Of a stretch of DNA of 5,647 bases, positions 1 to 5,647 are shown one piece after another (the stretch's first letter is position 1; each line of letters starts with the position of its first letter). The notes under the pieces were generated by a model. The model searched no databases and was not told the DNA's origin. It worked only from the letters and a program-made list of their open reading frames with translations. Source of the DNA: Planctomycetota bacterium. GTDB lineage: Bacteria; Planctomycetota; GCA-002687715; DRQF01. The DNA lies in the NCBI GenBank assembly GCA_015485455.1, contig WFTN01000318.1:1-5647 (forward strand). The letters are read 5' to 3'. Made by a program: the position numbers and the translations under genes.

Positions 1-69
1 CTTCGGGTGGGCTCGGAGGACATGAGTCAGCGACTGATCTTGGTTAGTTGCAGACACGCCGCCGGTCAT
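1..69 (-). CDS. Possible start of a further gene running off the left edge
   Basis: After an in-frame TAA, an ATG at 69 opens a minus-strand frame of 23 codons that reaches the window edge without a stop. The product begins MTGGVSATNQDQSLTHVLRA, followed by HPK. It points the same way as every other gene here and has ordinary-looking codons. No family can be recognised from so little. There is no good Shine-Dalgarno match; the upstream bases are an A-rich GAAGAAAAAACATAA. A second ATG at 23 in another minus frame and an open plus-strand frame ending at 102 compete with it. Treat it as a candidate only. Confidence 0.3.
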   Translation of the reverse strand, partial: MTGGVSATNQDQSLTHVLRAHPK

Positions 70-173
70 TTATGTTTTTTCTTCGTCGGCCTCGCTTGAG
101 ACAGACGCTGAACTCCAGAACCGGTTGTCTTCCCTGTCTACGGGAACTCGAAGTGGCTGATAGAAGATTTAGC

Positions 174-237
174 CAAAGCGACGGCATTCATGAGAATGGG
201 CTCGACTACCCTTGGGGAGTCGAGCCCGTTCGCTTTG
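174..237. repeat. Nested inverted repeats forming a predicted three-way junction
   Basis: An outer perfect 8-bp stem, CAAAGCGA (174-181) with TCGCTTTG (230-237), encloses two adjacent hairpins. The smaller is CATTC (185-189)/GAATG (194-198) with a 4-nt loop. The larger is the 10-bp hairpin at 198-227. Only a few bases are left unpaired at the junction; base 198 can belong to either hairpin. The fold works for RNA from either strand. On the minus strand it would be the 3' UTR of the propeller gene, or a leader of whatever lies to the left. No known RNA family is recognised. Confidence 0.5.
198..227 (-). terminator. Strong hairpin after the propeller gene, possible terminator
   Basis: Arms 198-207 and 218-227 are a perfect 10-bp inverted repeat (GGGCTCGACT/AGTCGAGCCC) around a 10-nt loop. 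Three further C-G pairs can form inside that loop with one bulged base. The hairpin lies 58 nt beyond the propeller gene's stop codon. The T-run expected of an intrinsic terminator is poor on the minus strand (ATTCTCAT) and absent on the plus strand, so termination may be inefficient or factor-aided. The arms are too long to be chance in so short a spacer. Confidence 0.5.
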
Positions 238-240
238 CTG

Positions 241-269
241 CTCGTCACTTGAGACCTCTCAAAGGCGAG
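241..269. repeat. Small imperfect hairpin just after the propeller stop codon
   Basis: CTCG (241-244) pairs with CGAG (266-269), and TTGAG (249-253) pairs with CTCAA (258-262) around a 4-nt loop, with an internal loop between the two stems. It lies between the stop codon and the larger structure at 174-237. Alone it could be chance; beside that structure it suggests that the whole 3' untranslated stretch is folded. Confidence 0.3.
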
Positions 270-285
270 ATCGTGAACTGTTCGG

Positions 286-1716
286 CTAGGGCTGTATGAT
301 GAAGGGGAATGCTTCCGACGTCACACCGATGGTGCCATTGATGTCCCAGCTCACCCAGGCCATATAGGTCTTAAGACCAGCCAATGGGGGGTAGGCTGGG
401 AAGTTCACCAATCCAAAAGCAGAGCCGTTTGCATCAAGCTGTCCCGGGAAGGGGAAGTAGTTGATGACGTTACCCGGCAAGGAGGTGTAATTGAACAAAG
501 GCGTGTTCACATTCAAGTTCAGATTTCTGCCGTTACCCAAGGGATAAACCGGCGCCGCAGAGGTCGACAGGAAATAGCCAAAGAACTCATTGGGATGACT
601 TGGAGCAGACAGTTCCACAACCATGGCTTGGCCCAATCGTGGCGTACCGGTGATCTTGACCCGAGCTTCGCTGTCAGCAGCAACTCGATAAATCGCCAAA
701 CCTGTGTGGTCGGCGACGATGAGATCGCCAACGGGAGAGAATTTGACGTCGATGGGGGCACCAAAACCGTAGGCGATGATGTCCTGGTATCCTTCATATT
801 GCCCGGTGTTCGGATTCTTGTGAAGTGTGCATCGAACGATTGTTCTTTGGGGTGCCACCAAAAGGGGCACATAGACATCCGTGTCCCAACCGCTAAAGCC
901 TCCGTTGAAGTCAATAGCGCAGGGGGCAGAGTGGGGGGCAAACAAAATGGCGGGTTTTTCCGTACCGCTATTTGCTGGCGGGTTACCGTAGAACGAGGGG
1001 TAGCCGTAATCTTTGCCGAATTCTACAACGTTGAGCTCGTCTGCGGGGTGCAAGTTACTCAACAAGAAATTAGGCCCGTTATCTACGGAAGCGAAACCGA
1101 ATCCTTGTTTGTAGGCGAAGCCGTATACGTTGCGCAGTCCCGTAGCATAGGTGGTCAGGTTGTTGCCAGTGATGTCACAACTGCGGATCGTTGCGGACTC
1201 GGGTGTTGGTTCTGGACCATGGTCCGTGAGGGACCCATAGGAAAAATAGAGCTGATTGTTTTCATCGAAAACAATGGCGTTGTTTTGGTGGTTGGTTGTA
1301 GCAAAGCCTTGGATCAAATGGGTGTAGCTTTCAAAGAAGCCGTCCCCGTCCATGTCCCGTAGCTCTGAAATCTTGCCACGGCTGGAGAGGTAGAGGTTGC
1401 CTTGGTGCCAAGTGAGGCCGGTAAACGGGAAGACGAAGTCTGCTAACTGATCACCGCTGAAGACCGGAACGGAAACGTCGCAAGTGCCGTCGTTGTCCGT
1501 GTCTTCAGCCCGTACGATTTGACCAGGCATACAGAGGACGTACATGCGACCTAAGTTGTCGAAGGTGATTGAGGTGGGATTAGCAGGGAGGCCGGCCAAG
1601 TAGAGGTTGACGGAGTAACCGTCTTTGGCTGCTTGAGCGGTTGCCGGGATTGCCGTGGCTGTGATCAACAAGGCGAAGCAGGCAAGAAGTTTGAGGCAGT
1701 GGATCATCGGTTTCAT
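286..1716 (-). CDS. Secreted PQQ-sugar-dehydrogenase-like six-bladed propeller protein with C-terminal beta domain
   Basis: The 476-residue product has a Sec signal peptide: a short basic start, a hydrophobic core at about 10-25 and a likely cut after AQA at 29. It would therefore be periplasmic or released. Residues 34-345 resemble soluble glucose dehydrogenase/YliI-type propellers. NHQNNAIVF (142-150) puts H143 where the catalytic His lies, GLRNVYGFAY (193-202) gives the Arg-Asn pair R195-N196, and DNGPN (212-216) followed by DELNVVEFGKDYGYP (226-240) matches the GP/calcium region. The propeller closes with APIDVKFSPVGDLIVADH (320-337). Two calcium-type loops, DTDNDGTCD (72-80) and DMDGDGFFE (121-129), sit in early blades. 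Residues 352-476 form a separate beta-rich domain with no sorting signal that I recognise. The segment at about 274-300 is poorly conserved, so PQQ binding and oxidation of a sugar are unproven; a binding role is possible. ATG 1716 has only a weak GGA 5 nt upstream; M4 is an alternative start. Confidence 0.82.
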   Translation of the reverse strand: MKPMIHCLKLLACFALLITATAIPATAQAAKDGYSVNLYLAGLPANPTSITFDNLGRMYVLCMPGQIVRAEDTDNDGTCDVSVPVFSGDQLADFVFPFTGLTWHQGNLYLSSRGKISELRDMDGDGFFESYTHLIQGFATTNHQNNAIVFDENNQLYFSYGSLTDHGPEPTPESATIRSCDITGNNLTTYATGLRNVYGFAYKQGFGFASVDNGPNFLLSNLHPADELNVVEFGKDYGYPSFYGNPPANSGTEKPAILFAPHSAPCAIDFNGGFSGWDTDVYVPLLVAPQRTIVRCTLHKNPNTGQYEGYQDIIAYGFGAPIDVKFSPVGDLIVADHTGLAIYRVAADSEARVKITGTPRLGQAMVVELSAPSHPNEFFGYFLSTSAAPVYPLGNGRNLNLNVNTPLFNYTSLPGNVINYFPFPGQLDANGSAFGLVNFPAYPPLAGLKTYMAWVSWDINGTIGVTSEAFPFIIQP

Positions 1717-1938
1717 CTACATCCATTTAGCTACAAATTATTGGCGTCGAATCGTGGCAACGAGAGGAACAAGACTACCTGTATCGCTATGATTTTCCCA
1801 GATGATTATTGTCTCACTGGCGGTGCATCTCAGTGGAGTTGGACGCAAAAATATGTCCCAAGATGAACTATGTTAAACCGTATTTGCTGTAAGTGTATTG
1901 ATGGGAGTGGTTTAGCGACTCTCAAGGACAGCATTTGC
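1717..1938. other. Spacer between the GT2 gene and the propeller gene
   Basis: This 222-bp gap holds no supportable gene. The open frames crossing it are antisense or trailing frames of the GT2 gene. I found no GC-rich hairpin with a T-run after the GT2 stop and no -35/-10 pair that is more than a chance match on the minus strand. A CACTG/CAGTG inverted repeat with an 11-nt loop lies near 1814-1834, but it is too short to call a terminator. The propeller gene may have its own promoter here, or the operon may read through. Confidence 0.4.
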
Positions 1939-2676
1939 TCAATCATCGCGCTGGGGTGGGCGTTTCGAAAGGCGTTTTCGGAAAATGCAGGCAAACATCT
2001 TACGTGCTGTTCGCAAAACAGCCCACATACCCCCGGAATGGGCACTTTCACCGCCTTCTCTTGCATGATAGCTCACTGGTACTTCAATGAGGCGAACATC
2101 GCAGCGCAGGCATTCACACATCATTTCTGGAGAAAATCCGGGCCCTGCTTCTGTGAGCCCGGCTCTGATTTTGTCGTAACTCTTCTTCCAAATGGCTCTG
2201 TAAGTGCAGCCCACGTCGGTGAGTCGGGGCTCATGGGGGATGTACCACAAAAGTTCGAGGAACTTGGCGGCGAAAACGTTACCCCAACGCAAAATGGTGC
2301 CCATGTTGGCACCTTGCTCCACCATTTGCTTGGTGGTTCTCGTTCCCAATACCATGCCTGCGTCTTCGCAGTAGACCAGGATTTTGATGAGGTCGGATGC
2401 GATGAAAGACCCGTCAGCCTCCGTTAAGACTAAGATGTCGCCCTCCGCAGCATCCAGGCCCGCCCGCAAGGCGCAGCCATAACCCGGATTGGATTCGGAA
2501 ATCACCCGTGCTCCTGCTCCCTGAGCCAAGTCTGCAGTGGCATCTCGGCAGTTATTGTCCACGACAACAACTTCGTCGACGTACTCGTTGCCGAGGAAAT
2601 CTTGGACAACCTGAGCGATCGTCTCTTCTTCATTGTAGGCGGGGATAACCACACTGATACGGTGACTGCCGAACAT
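1939..2676 (-). CDS. Family 2 glycosyltransferase (DPM1/polyprenyl-phosphate type), soluble
   Basis: The 245-residue product has a GT-A fold and no membrane segment. In order it shows the first strand VVIPAYNEEE (9-18), the nucleotide-binding VVVDNN (37-42), NPGYGCALRAG (63-73) and the metal-site region LTEADGSF (84-91). E86-x-D88 stands where many relatives have DxD. A GTRTTKQMVEQGANM segment (111-125) follows, then DVGCTYRA (154-161), FSPEMMCE (181-188) and VPVSYHAREGGES (199-211). The order matches the dolichyl/undecaprenyl-phosphate sugar synthase branch, which moves a sugar from a nucleotide donor to a polyprenyl phosphate on the cytoplasmic face. The C-terminal 25 residues are basic and could bind the membrane. 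Its gene overlaps the YfhO-family gene by one base, fitting a supplier-and-user pair. Donor and acceptor are unknown. The family call is firm, the lipid acceptor an inference. Confidence 0.9.
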   Translation of the reverse strand: MFGSHRISVVIPAYNEEETIAQVVQDFLGNEYVDEVVVVDNNCRDATADLAQGAGARVISESNPGYGCALRAGLDAAEGDILVLTEADGSFIASDLIKILVYCEDAGMVLGTRTTKQMVEQGANMGTILRWGNVFAAKFLELLWYIPHEPRLTDVGCTYRAIWKKSYDKIRAGLTEAGPGFSPEMMCECLRCDVRLIEVPVSYHAREGGESAHSGGMWAVLRTARKMFACIFRKRLSKRPPQRDD

Positions 2677-5285
2677 CAGGGCTCTTCCTTCTCAATTCCG
2701 GTGCGAGATTCTGATCCATCTTCTTCGATTCGAGTGATTCGTACAACCGGCGTCGAGAGGGGGCCAATGAGGGGCACCAACAAGAGGAAAATGAGAGCGA
2801 GGCCCGAAAGCAGGCCGCCCCATTTGAATGACTCAGGTCGAAAGGCGAATTCAATATGAGTGTCATCGGCCGACACGGGGACCGCCATGAAGGTCATATC
2901 AGCCCGCAGGATGAGTTTTTCATTGCGTGTCTTACCATCCTTACTCGTGATTTTGGCGTGCCATCCTGGAGAGAATTGTTCTGTGACCACCAAAATGCCA
3001 TCGGCCTCGACTTTGAGATCGAACGCCAATTTTCCTGGGCGGTCTTCTGCAACGATGGCAGCTTCCACGCCTTTCGGTTCAGGATATTGACTGCGCATGC
3101 CTAAGCGCATCTCTTCCAACCAGACGGTTTTTCCGAATGGATTCTCCGTTTCTGACTTGTCTTTGAGGGTGGCAAATGCGGCTTGGGCGTCGCTGTTTGG
3201 CATGACTTTGACATGGTGCACCATGAAGGCTCGGGGCAGGATATCTTTGTTTTCGTAGATAAACATGTCGACCTCCCCCGAGCTGTTGGCGGGGGGATAG
3301 ACTTGCTCGAGCGGAGAATCCTCTATGGCCTTTGGTGAACAAACATATTTTGTACGTAAGAGGTCTAATTGGGGGCTTAGGAGGGAAGCTCTGTCATCCA
3401 GATTGAAAAGCCCAACGTCATGGGGGTTGGGCTCTAAAGTCCGCATGAAATTCAAATAGCTTTGTGGCGTCATAGCCCGGTATCCTTGGGCGTCATTGAG
3501 CCCATAGATGAGGCCAGTGTTTGGTACGAAGAAATTTGAAGTGGCGTCTTTGCCGAAACGGATGAAACGAGCACCATCCAAATGTTTCGACAGAAAATCG
3601 ATTCCCGGGGTTGGTTCGTAGAGGCGGGCGGATGGAACCGGACGGTTGAAGCGATAGCCATAGTATCCGAGTTCCAAGGCAACTACGATGAAAGCGGCGC
3701 CGTAGAGAACGCGAACTGATTTCTTTGAGTGGATGATTCCCACTAAGACGAGCCAAGCTGCCAAGGCGAAGCCGAGTACGATTCCCAAGGTGCTGCGAAG
3801 CGCACGCAATGGCTCCAGTGCTAACTCAGTTTGTTGCGGCAATGGCAGGGAGGCGGTTCCTAAGACGTGGTCTGCCCCCAGGGTCCTGAGGAGAGCCACA
3901 AAAATGTTGCAACTCCAATCCTCAGCGAACCAAAGAGCAACGAGAATTCCGGCGACGAGGGCCAAGAAGATCGCCATGCTCACCGTAAGAGACTTCCAAA
4001 ACTTGTGAAGTCGATCGCGGCCTAAGGCTAACATGCGGTCTAGGGTCATGGCGAAGAGACATGGAAGGGCGAAACCTGCGATCTGTGTGATACGCATCGG
4101 GCTGCCGAAATCCATGGCCGGGAGTTTCATCGCCACCCACAAAAGAGGTGTCCCTAAGGCCAGGAGTACTGAAACGATGGCTCCAAGATACAGAGTCATT
4201 GCTGGGCGATCGCGGCGAAAAAACGGTGTGAGAACAGCAAGGATGAGCGCCAAGATTCCGACGTAGAAACTGCGCTCGGAATAATTGTTGGCAACATGTC
4301 CAGTTGGCCTCCCGCTGGAGAGCAACCAAAGGGTGAAGAAATTCTCTTGAGGACGACTTTGCTCAGTGGGATTGCCGAAGAAATCTGGCGCTAATAAATG
4401 GACCAAGGTTGAAGTCCTGAGGCTATCAGCTTTGAGGTTTTGGTAGCTCCTGTCTTGGTGCCCGACGGAGCGTTTGAAGTCGATCGTCGGGAGCAGTTGG
4501 ATGGAGGCCAACAAAAGACCAAGGATAGCGAAGAACAATAAGAAACGTCCTCGACGAATCGCGACTTCAGCCCCTTCCTGGCGGCCAACACGGACTAAAC
4601 CGACCAGGGCATAAGCGGCAATGAAGTAAAGATTCACAATGGCCGTTTGAGGGAAACCAGCCATGAGCATGAGGCCAACGCTCATGGCCAAAAGCATGAG
4701 AGCCCACCGTGGCCGGGCCTGGAGTATACGGTCAACGGCAAATAGCGACAGGGGGAGCCAGACCATGGTTTGGACAAAATAGGAATGATGCACATGCACC
4801 ATCATCCAGCCCGAGAACGCCCAACAGACTGCTCCTAAGAGTGCTGACTTTGGGCTGACGCGAATCCCTCTCAAGAAGATATAGCAGAACAAGGCGGCCA
4901 GAAAGAGGTGGATGATCATGTTCAAAGCGATGGCGTCGACGGGGTTCATGAGCGACGCGATGGCTGTGAAGGGATAGAGAGTTGCAGTCAGGGGAACAGC
5001 TTGATGGGGTAAGCCAGCGAAATTGTGGGGATTCCACAGGGGGATTCGCCCTTGCTTCAGCTGTTGGCTGGTATGCACCAAGTCAGGGAAAATAATGAGG
5101 TGTTTGTCGCCGACATTCTGGTTTTCTGATTCGCCAGCGAATTCAGCGCTCTTGTCTGCGGACCAGGGAGATTGTGAATGGGAATGAAAAGGAAATAGGG
5201 CGAAGGGACCAGCTAGGAAAGGCAAAGTGAGAAGGGCGGCGCCAGTCAGGAGGATGAACACCGCAATGCCGTCTTTTCGGTTCAT
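2676..5285 (-). CDS. YfhO-family polytopic membrane protein (GT-C-like glycosyltransferase)
   Basis: This 869-residue protein starts with a membrane segment at about 7-31. A large outward loop follows, carrying FPDLV (66-70, with D68) and PLWNP plus FAGLPHQA (82-96), the signature region of the YfhO family. About a dozen further membrane helices follow, roughly at 119-139, 148-164, 172-188, 194-232, 247-266, 338-381, 402-418, 431-454, 498-518 and 524-543. Family blocks inside include SGWMMVHVHH (158-167), WLPL (176-179) and AGFPQTA (209-215). Residues 545-820 form a soluble extracytoplasmic domain with LNDAQGY (596-602), LLRTKYV (642-648), LPRAF (683-687) and PGWHAKI (773-779). A last helix at about 823-842 precedes a short charged tail. 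Known YfhO relatives in Firmicutes take part in lipoteichoic-acid glycosylation with a GT2 partner. A similar membrane transfer of a lipid-linked sugar is inferred here; acceptor and sugar are unknown. The gene is coupled to both neighbours. Confidence 0.88.
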   Translation of the reverse strand: MNRKDGIAVFILLTGAALLTLPFLAGPFALFPFHSHSQSPWSADKSAEFAGESENQNVGDKHLIIFPDLVHTSQQLKQGRIPLWNPHNFAGLPHQAVPLTATLYPFTAIASLMNPVDAIALNMIIHLFLAALFCYIFLRGIRVSPKSALLGAVCWAFSGWMMVHVHHSYFVQTMVWLPLSLFAVDRILQARPRWALMLLAMSVGLMLMAGFPQTAIVNLYFIAAYALVGLVRVGRQEGAEVAIRRGRFLLFFAILGLLLASIQLLPTIDFKRSVGHQDRSYQNLKADSLRTSTLVHLLAPDFFGNPTEQSRPQENFFTLWLLSSGRPTGHVANNYSERSFYVGILALILAVLTPFFRRDRPAMTLYLGAIVSVLLALGTPLLWVAMKLPAMDFGSPMRITQIAGFALPCLFAMTLDRMLALGRDRLHKFWKSLTVSMAIFLALVAGILVALWFAEDWSCNIFVALLRTLGADHVLGTASLPLPQQTELALEPLRALRSTLGIVLGFALAAWLVLVGIIHSKKSVRVLYGAAFIVVALELGYYGYRFNRPVPSARLYEPTPGIDFLSKHLDGARFIRFGKDATSNFFVPNTGLIYGLNDAQGYRAMTPQSYLNFMRTLEPNPHDVGLFNLDDRASLLSPQLDLLRTKYVCSPKAIEDSPLEQVYPPANSSGEVDMFIYENKDILPRAFMVHHVKVMPNSDAQAAFATLKDKSETENPFGKTVWLEEMRLGMRSQYPEPKGVEAAIVAEDRPGKLAFDLKVEADGILVVTEQFSPGWHAKITSKDGKTRNEKLILRADMTFMAVPVSADDTHIEFAFRPESFKWGGLLSGLALIFLLLVPLIGPLSTPVVRITRIEEDGSESRTGIEKEEP
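2686..2690 (-). promoter_or_regulatory. Ribosome binding site for the GT2 gene, inside the end of the YfhO-family gene
   Basis: AAGGA, within the purine run AGAAGGAAGAG, lies 9 nt before the ATG at 2676. The same bases encode the Glu-Lys-Glu-Glu tail of the upstream protein. Stop and start share one base (TGATG), so translation is likely coupled. Confidence 0.6.
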
Positions 5286-5647
5286 CCCATAGCCTCCATG
5301 GTTTTCTCTTCGATTGTCGGTTTCGCTGCAACAATGAACTCGTCACGTAAGTTTACATAAAATGCCAAACCCCCAAGGAACTTGAAGGGTTTGAGGCAAA
5401 AATGAGCTGTGGGACTGATGCGACGCATGCGGTCAATGAAGAACTTGCCGGAAATATACTTGCCAGACCCTCTGGCCGTCAATTCGCTAATCTCGAACCC
5501 ACTGGCGGTGAGAGCGTCATTCATCGTTTCTGGTGAAAAATGGTAAATGTGCTCCAAGTGCTTGAAATGGTGCCACCTCTGCCCCAGGAGTTTGGCGAAC
5601 ATGGAGTCAATGTTTTGAGTTTGAATGATCAGCACGCCATCAGGAGC
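5282..5647 (-). CDS. Class I SAM-dependent methyltransferase, C-terminal part (5' end outside window)
   Basis: Only the last 121 codons are present, and the frame stays open to the window edge. A GTG at 5635 is internal and not the start. The visible part matches the C-terminal half of the Methyltransf_23/UbiG-like Rossmann methyltransferases. It opens with the PDGVLIIQTQN strand that normally follows the SAM-binding core (about residues 2-12 of the visible part). Next come a LLGQRWHHF segment, the HLEHIYHFSPETM block, a GFEISEL strand, and a closing NLRDEFIVAAKP strand. The SAM-binding glycine motif must lie outside the window. Members of this group often sit in glycan clusters and methylate sugars, lipids or quinones; the substrate cannot be read here. 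The stop codon overlaps the start of the downstream membrane-protein gene in an ATGA, so the two are co-translated. The family call is firm, the specific role unknown. Confidence 0.85.
   Translation of the reverse strand, partial: APDGVLIIQTQNIDSMFAKLLGQRWHHFKHLEHIYHFSPETMNDALTASGFEISELTARGSGKYISGKFFIDRMRRISPTAHFCLKPFKFLGGLAFYVNLRDEFIVAAKPTIEEKTMEAMG
5293..5297 (-). promoter_or_regulatory. Ribosome binding site for the YfhO-family gene, inside the methyltransferase gene
   Basis: A full GGAGG lies 7 nt before the ATG at 5285, within the last codons of the methyltransferase gene. It fixes the start of the membrane protein. Together with the ATGA overlap at 5282-5285, it supports reinitiation or translational coupling. 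Confidence 0.8.

Noticed and set aside
22..102. 25-residue plus-strand frame preceded by GGAGG
   Set aside because: The GGAGG is only 2 nt from the ATG, which is too close, and the peptide shows no recognisable features.
174..237. Integron attC-like recombination site
   Set aside because: The outer stem lacks the RYYYAAC/GTTRRRY core pair, and no integrase or gene cassette is nearby.
48..299. 83-codon plus-strand open frame at the left end
   Set aside because: It runs straight through the inverted repeats and into the end of the propeller gene; its Arg-rich product resembles no protein, and the start has no ribosome site.
595..1362. 255-codon open frame on the plus strand, antisense to the propeller gene
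   Set aside because: It lies wholly inside a well-supported gene, has no recognisable domain, and reads as the mirror of that gene's codon pattern.
1678..1689. LLAC lipobox in the propeller protein signal peptide (Cys13)
   Set aside because: The Cys comes at the beginning of the hydrophobic core rather than after it, so ordinary signal peptidase I cleavage near residue 29 fits better.
1959..1985. Imperfect tandem repeat ggcgtttcgaaa / ggcgttttcggaaaa
   Set aside because: It lies in the GT2 coding end and reflects the repeated Arg-Lys-rich tail codons; two short imperfect copies are not significant.
1870..2427. 185-codon plus-strand open frame across the spacer and the GT2 gene
   Set aside because: Most of it is antisense to conserved GT2 motifs, and the product has no family features or clear ribosome site.
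5633..5635. GTG as start of the methyltransferase gene
   Set aside because: It falls inside a conserved beta strand of the fold; the frame remains open upstream, so the true start is beyond the window.

Overview
The window carries a run of minus-strand genes from an unidentified, Gram-negative-like environmental bacterium. The predicted secreted six-bladed propeller protein has DxDxDG calcium loops and a C-terminal beta domain. This resembles proteins common in Planctomycetota and related lineages, so that phylum is a reasonable guess, but nothing here proves it. I see no insertion sequence, CRISPR array, tRNA or rRNA.

Right to left, in the direction of transcription: (1) 5647-5282 is the C-terminal 121 codons of a class I SAM-dependent methyltransferase, cut by the window edge. 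(2) 5285-2676 is an 869-residue polytopic membrane protein of the YfhO family (GT-C-like glycosyltransferase fold). (3) 2676-1939 is a 245-residue GT-A family 2 glycosyltransferase. These three overlap by 4 bp (ATGA) and 1 bp (TGATG), so they are almost certainly one translationally coupled operon. The best reading is a surface-glycan or lipid-linked-sugar module. The cytoplasmic GT2 would make or extend a polyprenyl-phosphate sugar, the YfhO-type protein would transfer the sugar on the outer face of the membrane, and the methyltransferase would modify a sugar or lipid. That division of labour is inference; no substrate can be read from the sequence.

(4) A 222-bp spacer (1938-1717) with no convincing promoter or terminator precedes the gene at 1716-286. 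It encodes a Sec-exported PQQ-sugar-dehydrogenase-like propeller protein of 476 residues. It keeps the His, Arg-Asn and Gly-Pro landmarks of soluble glucose dehydrogenase but has a divergent late-propeller region and an added C-terminal beta domain.

(5) Positions 285-70 are non-coding and hold the most unusual signal in the window. A strong inverted repeat (10-bp perfect arms) sits beside a second 5-bp hairpin, and both are enclosed by an 8-bp outer stem, giving a predicted three-way junction at 174-237. It follows the propeller gene's stop codon and may be its terminator, a structured 3' UTR, or the leader of a possible next gene. That gene might start at 69 on the minus strand and run off the left edge; it is weakly supported.
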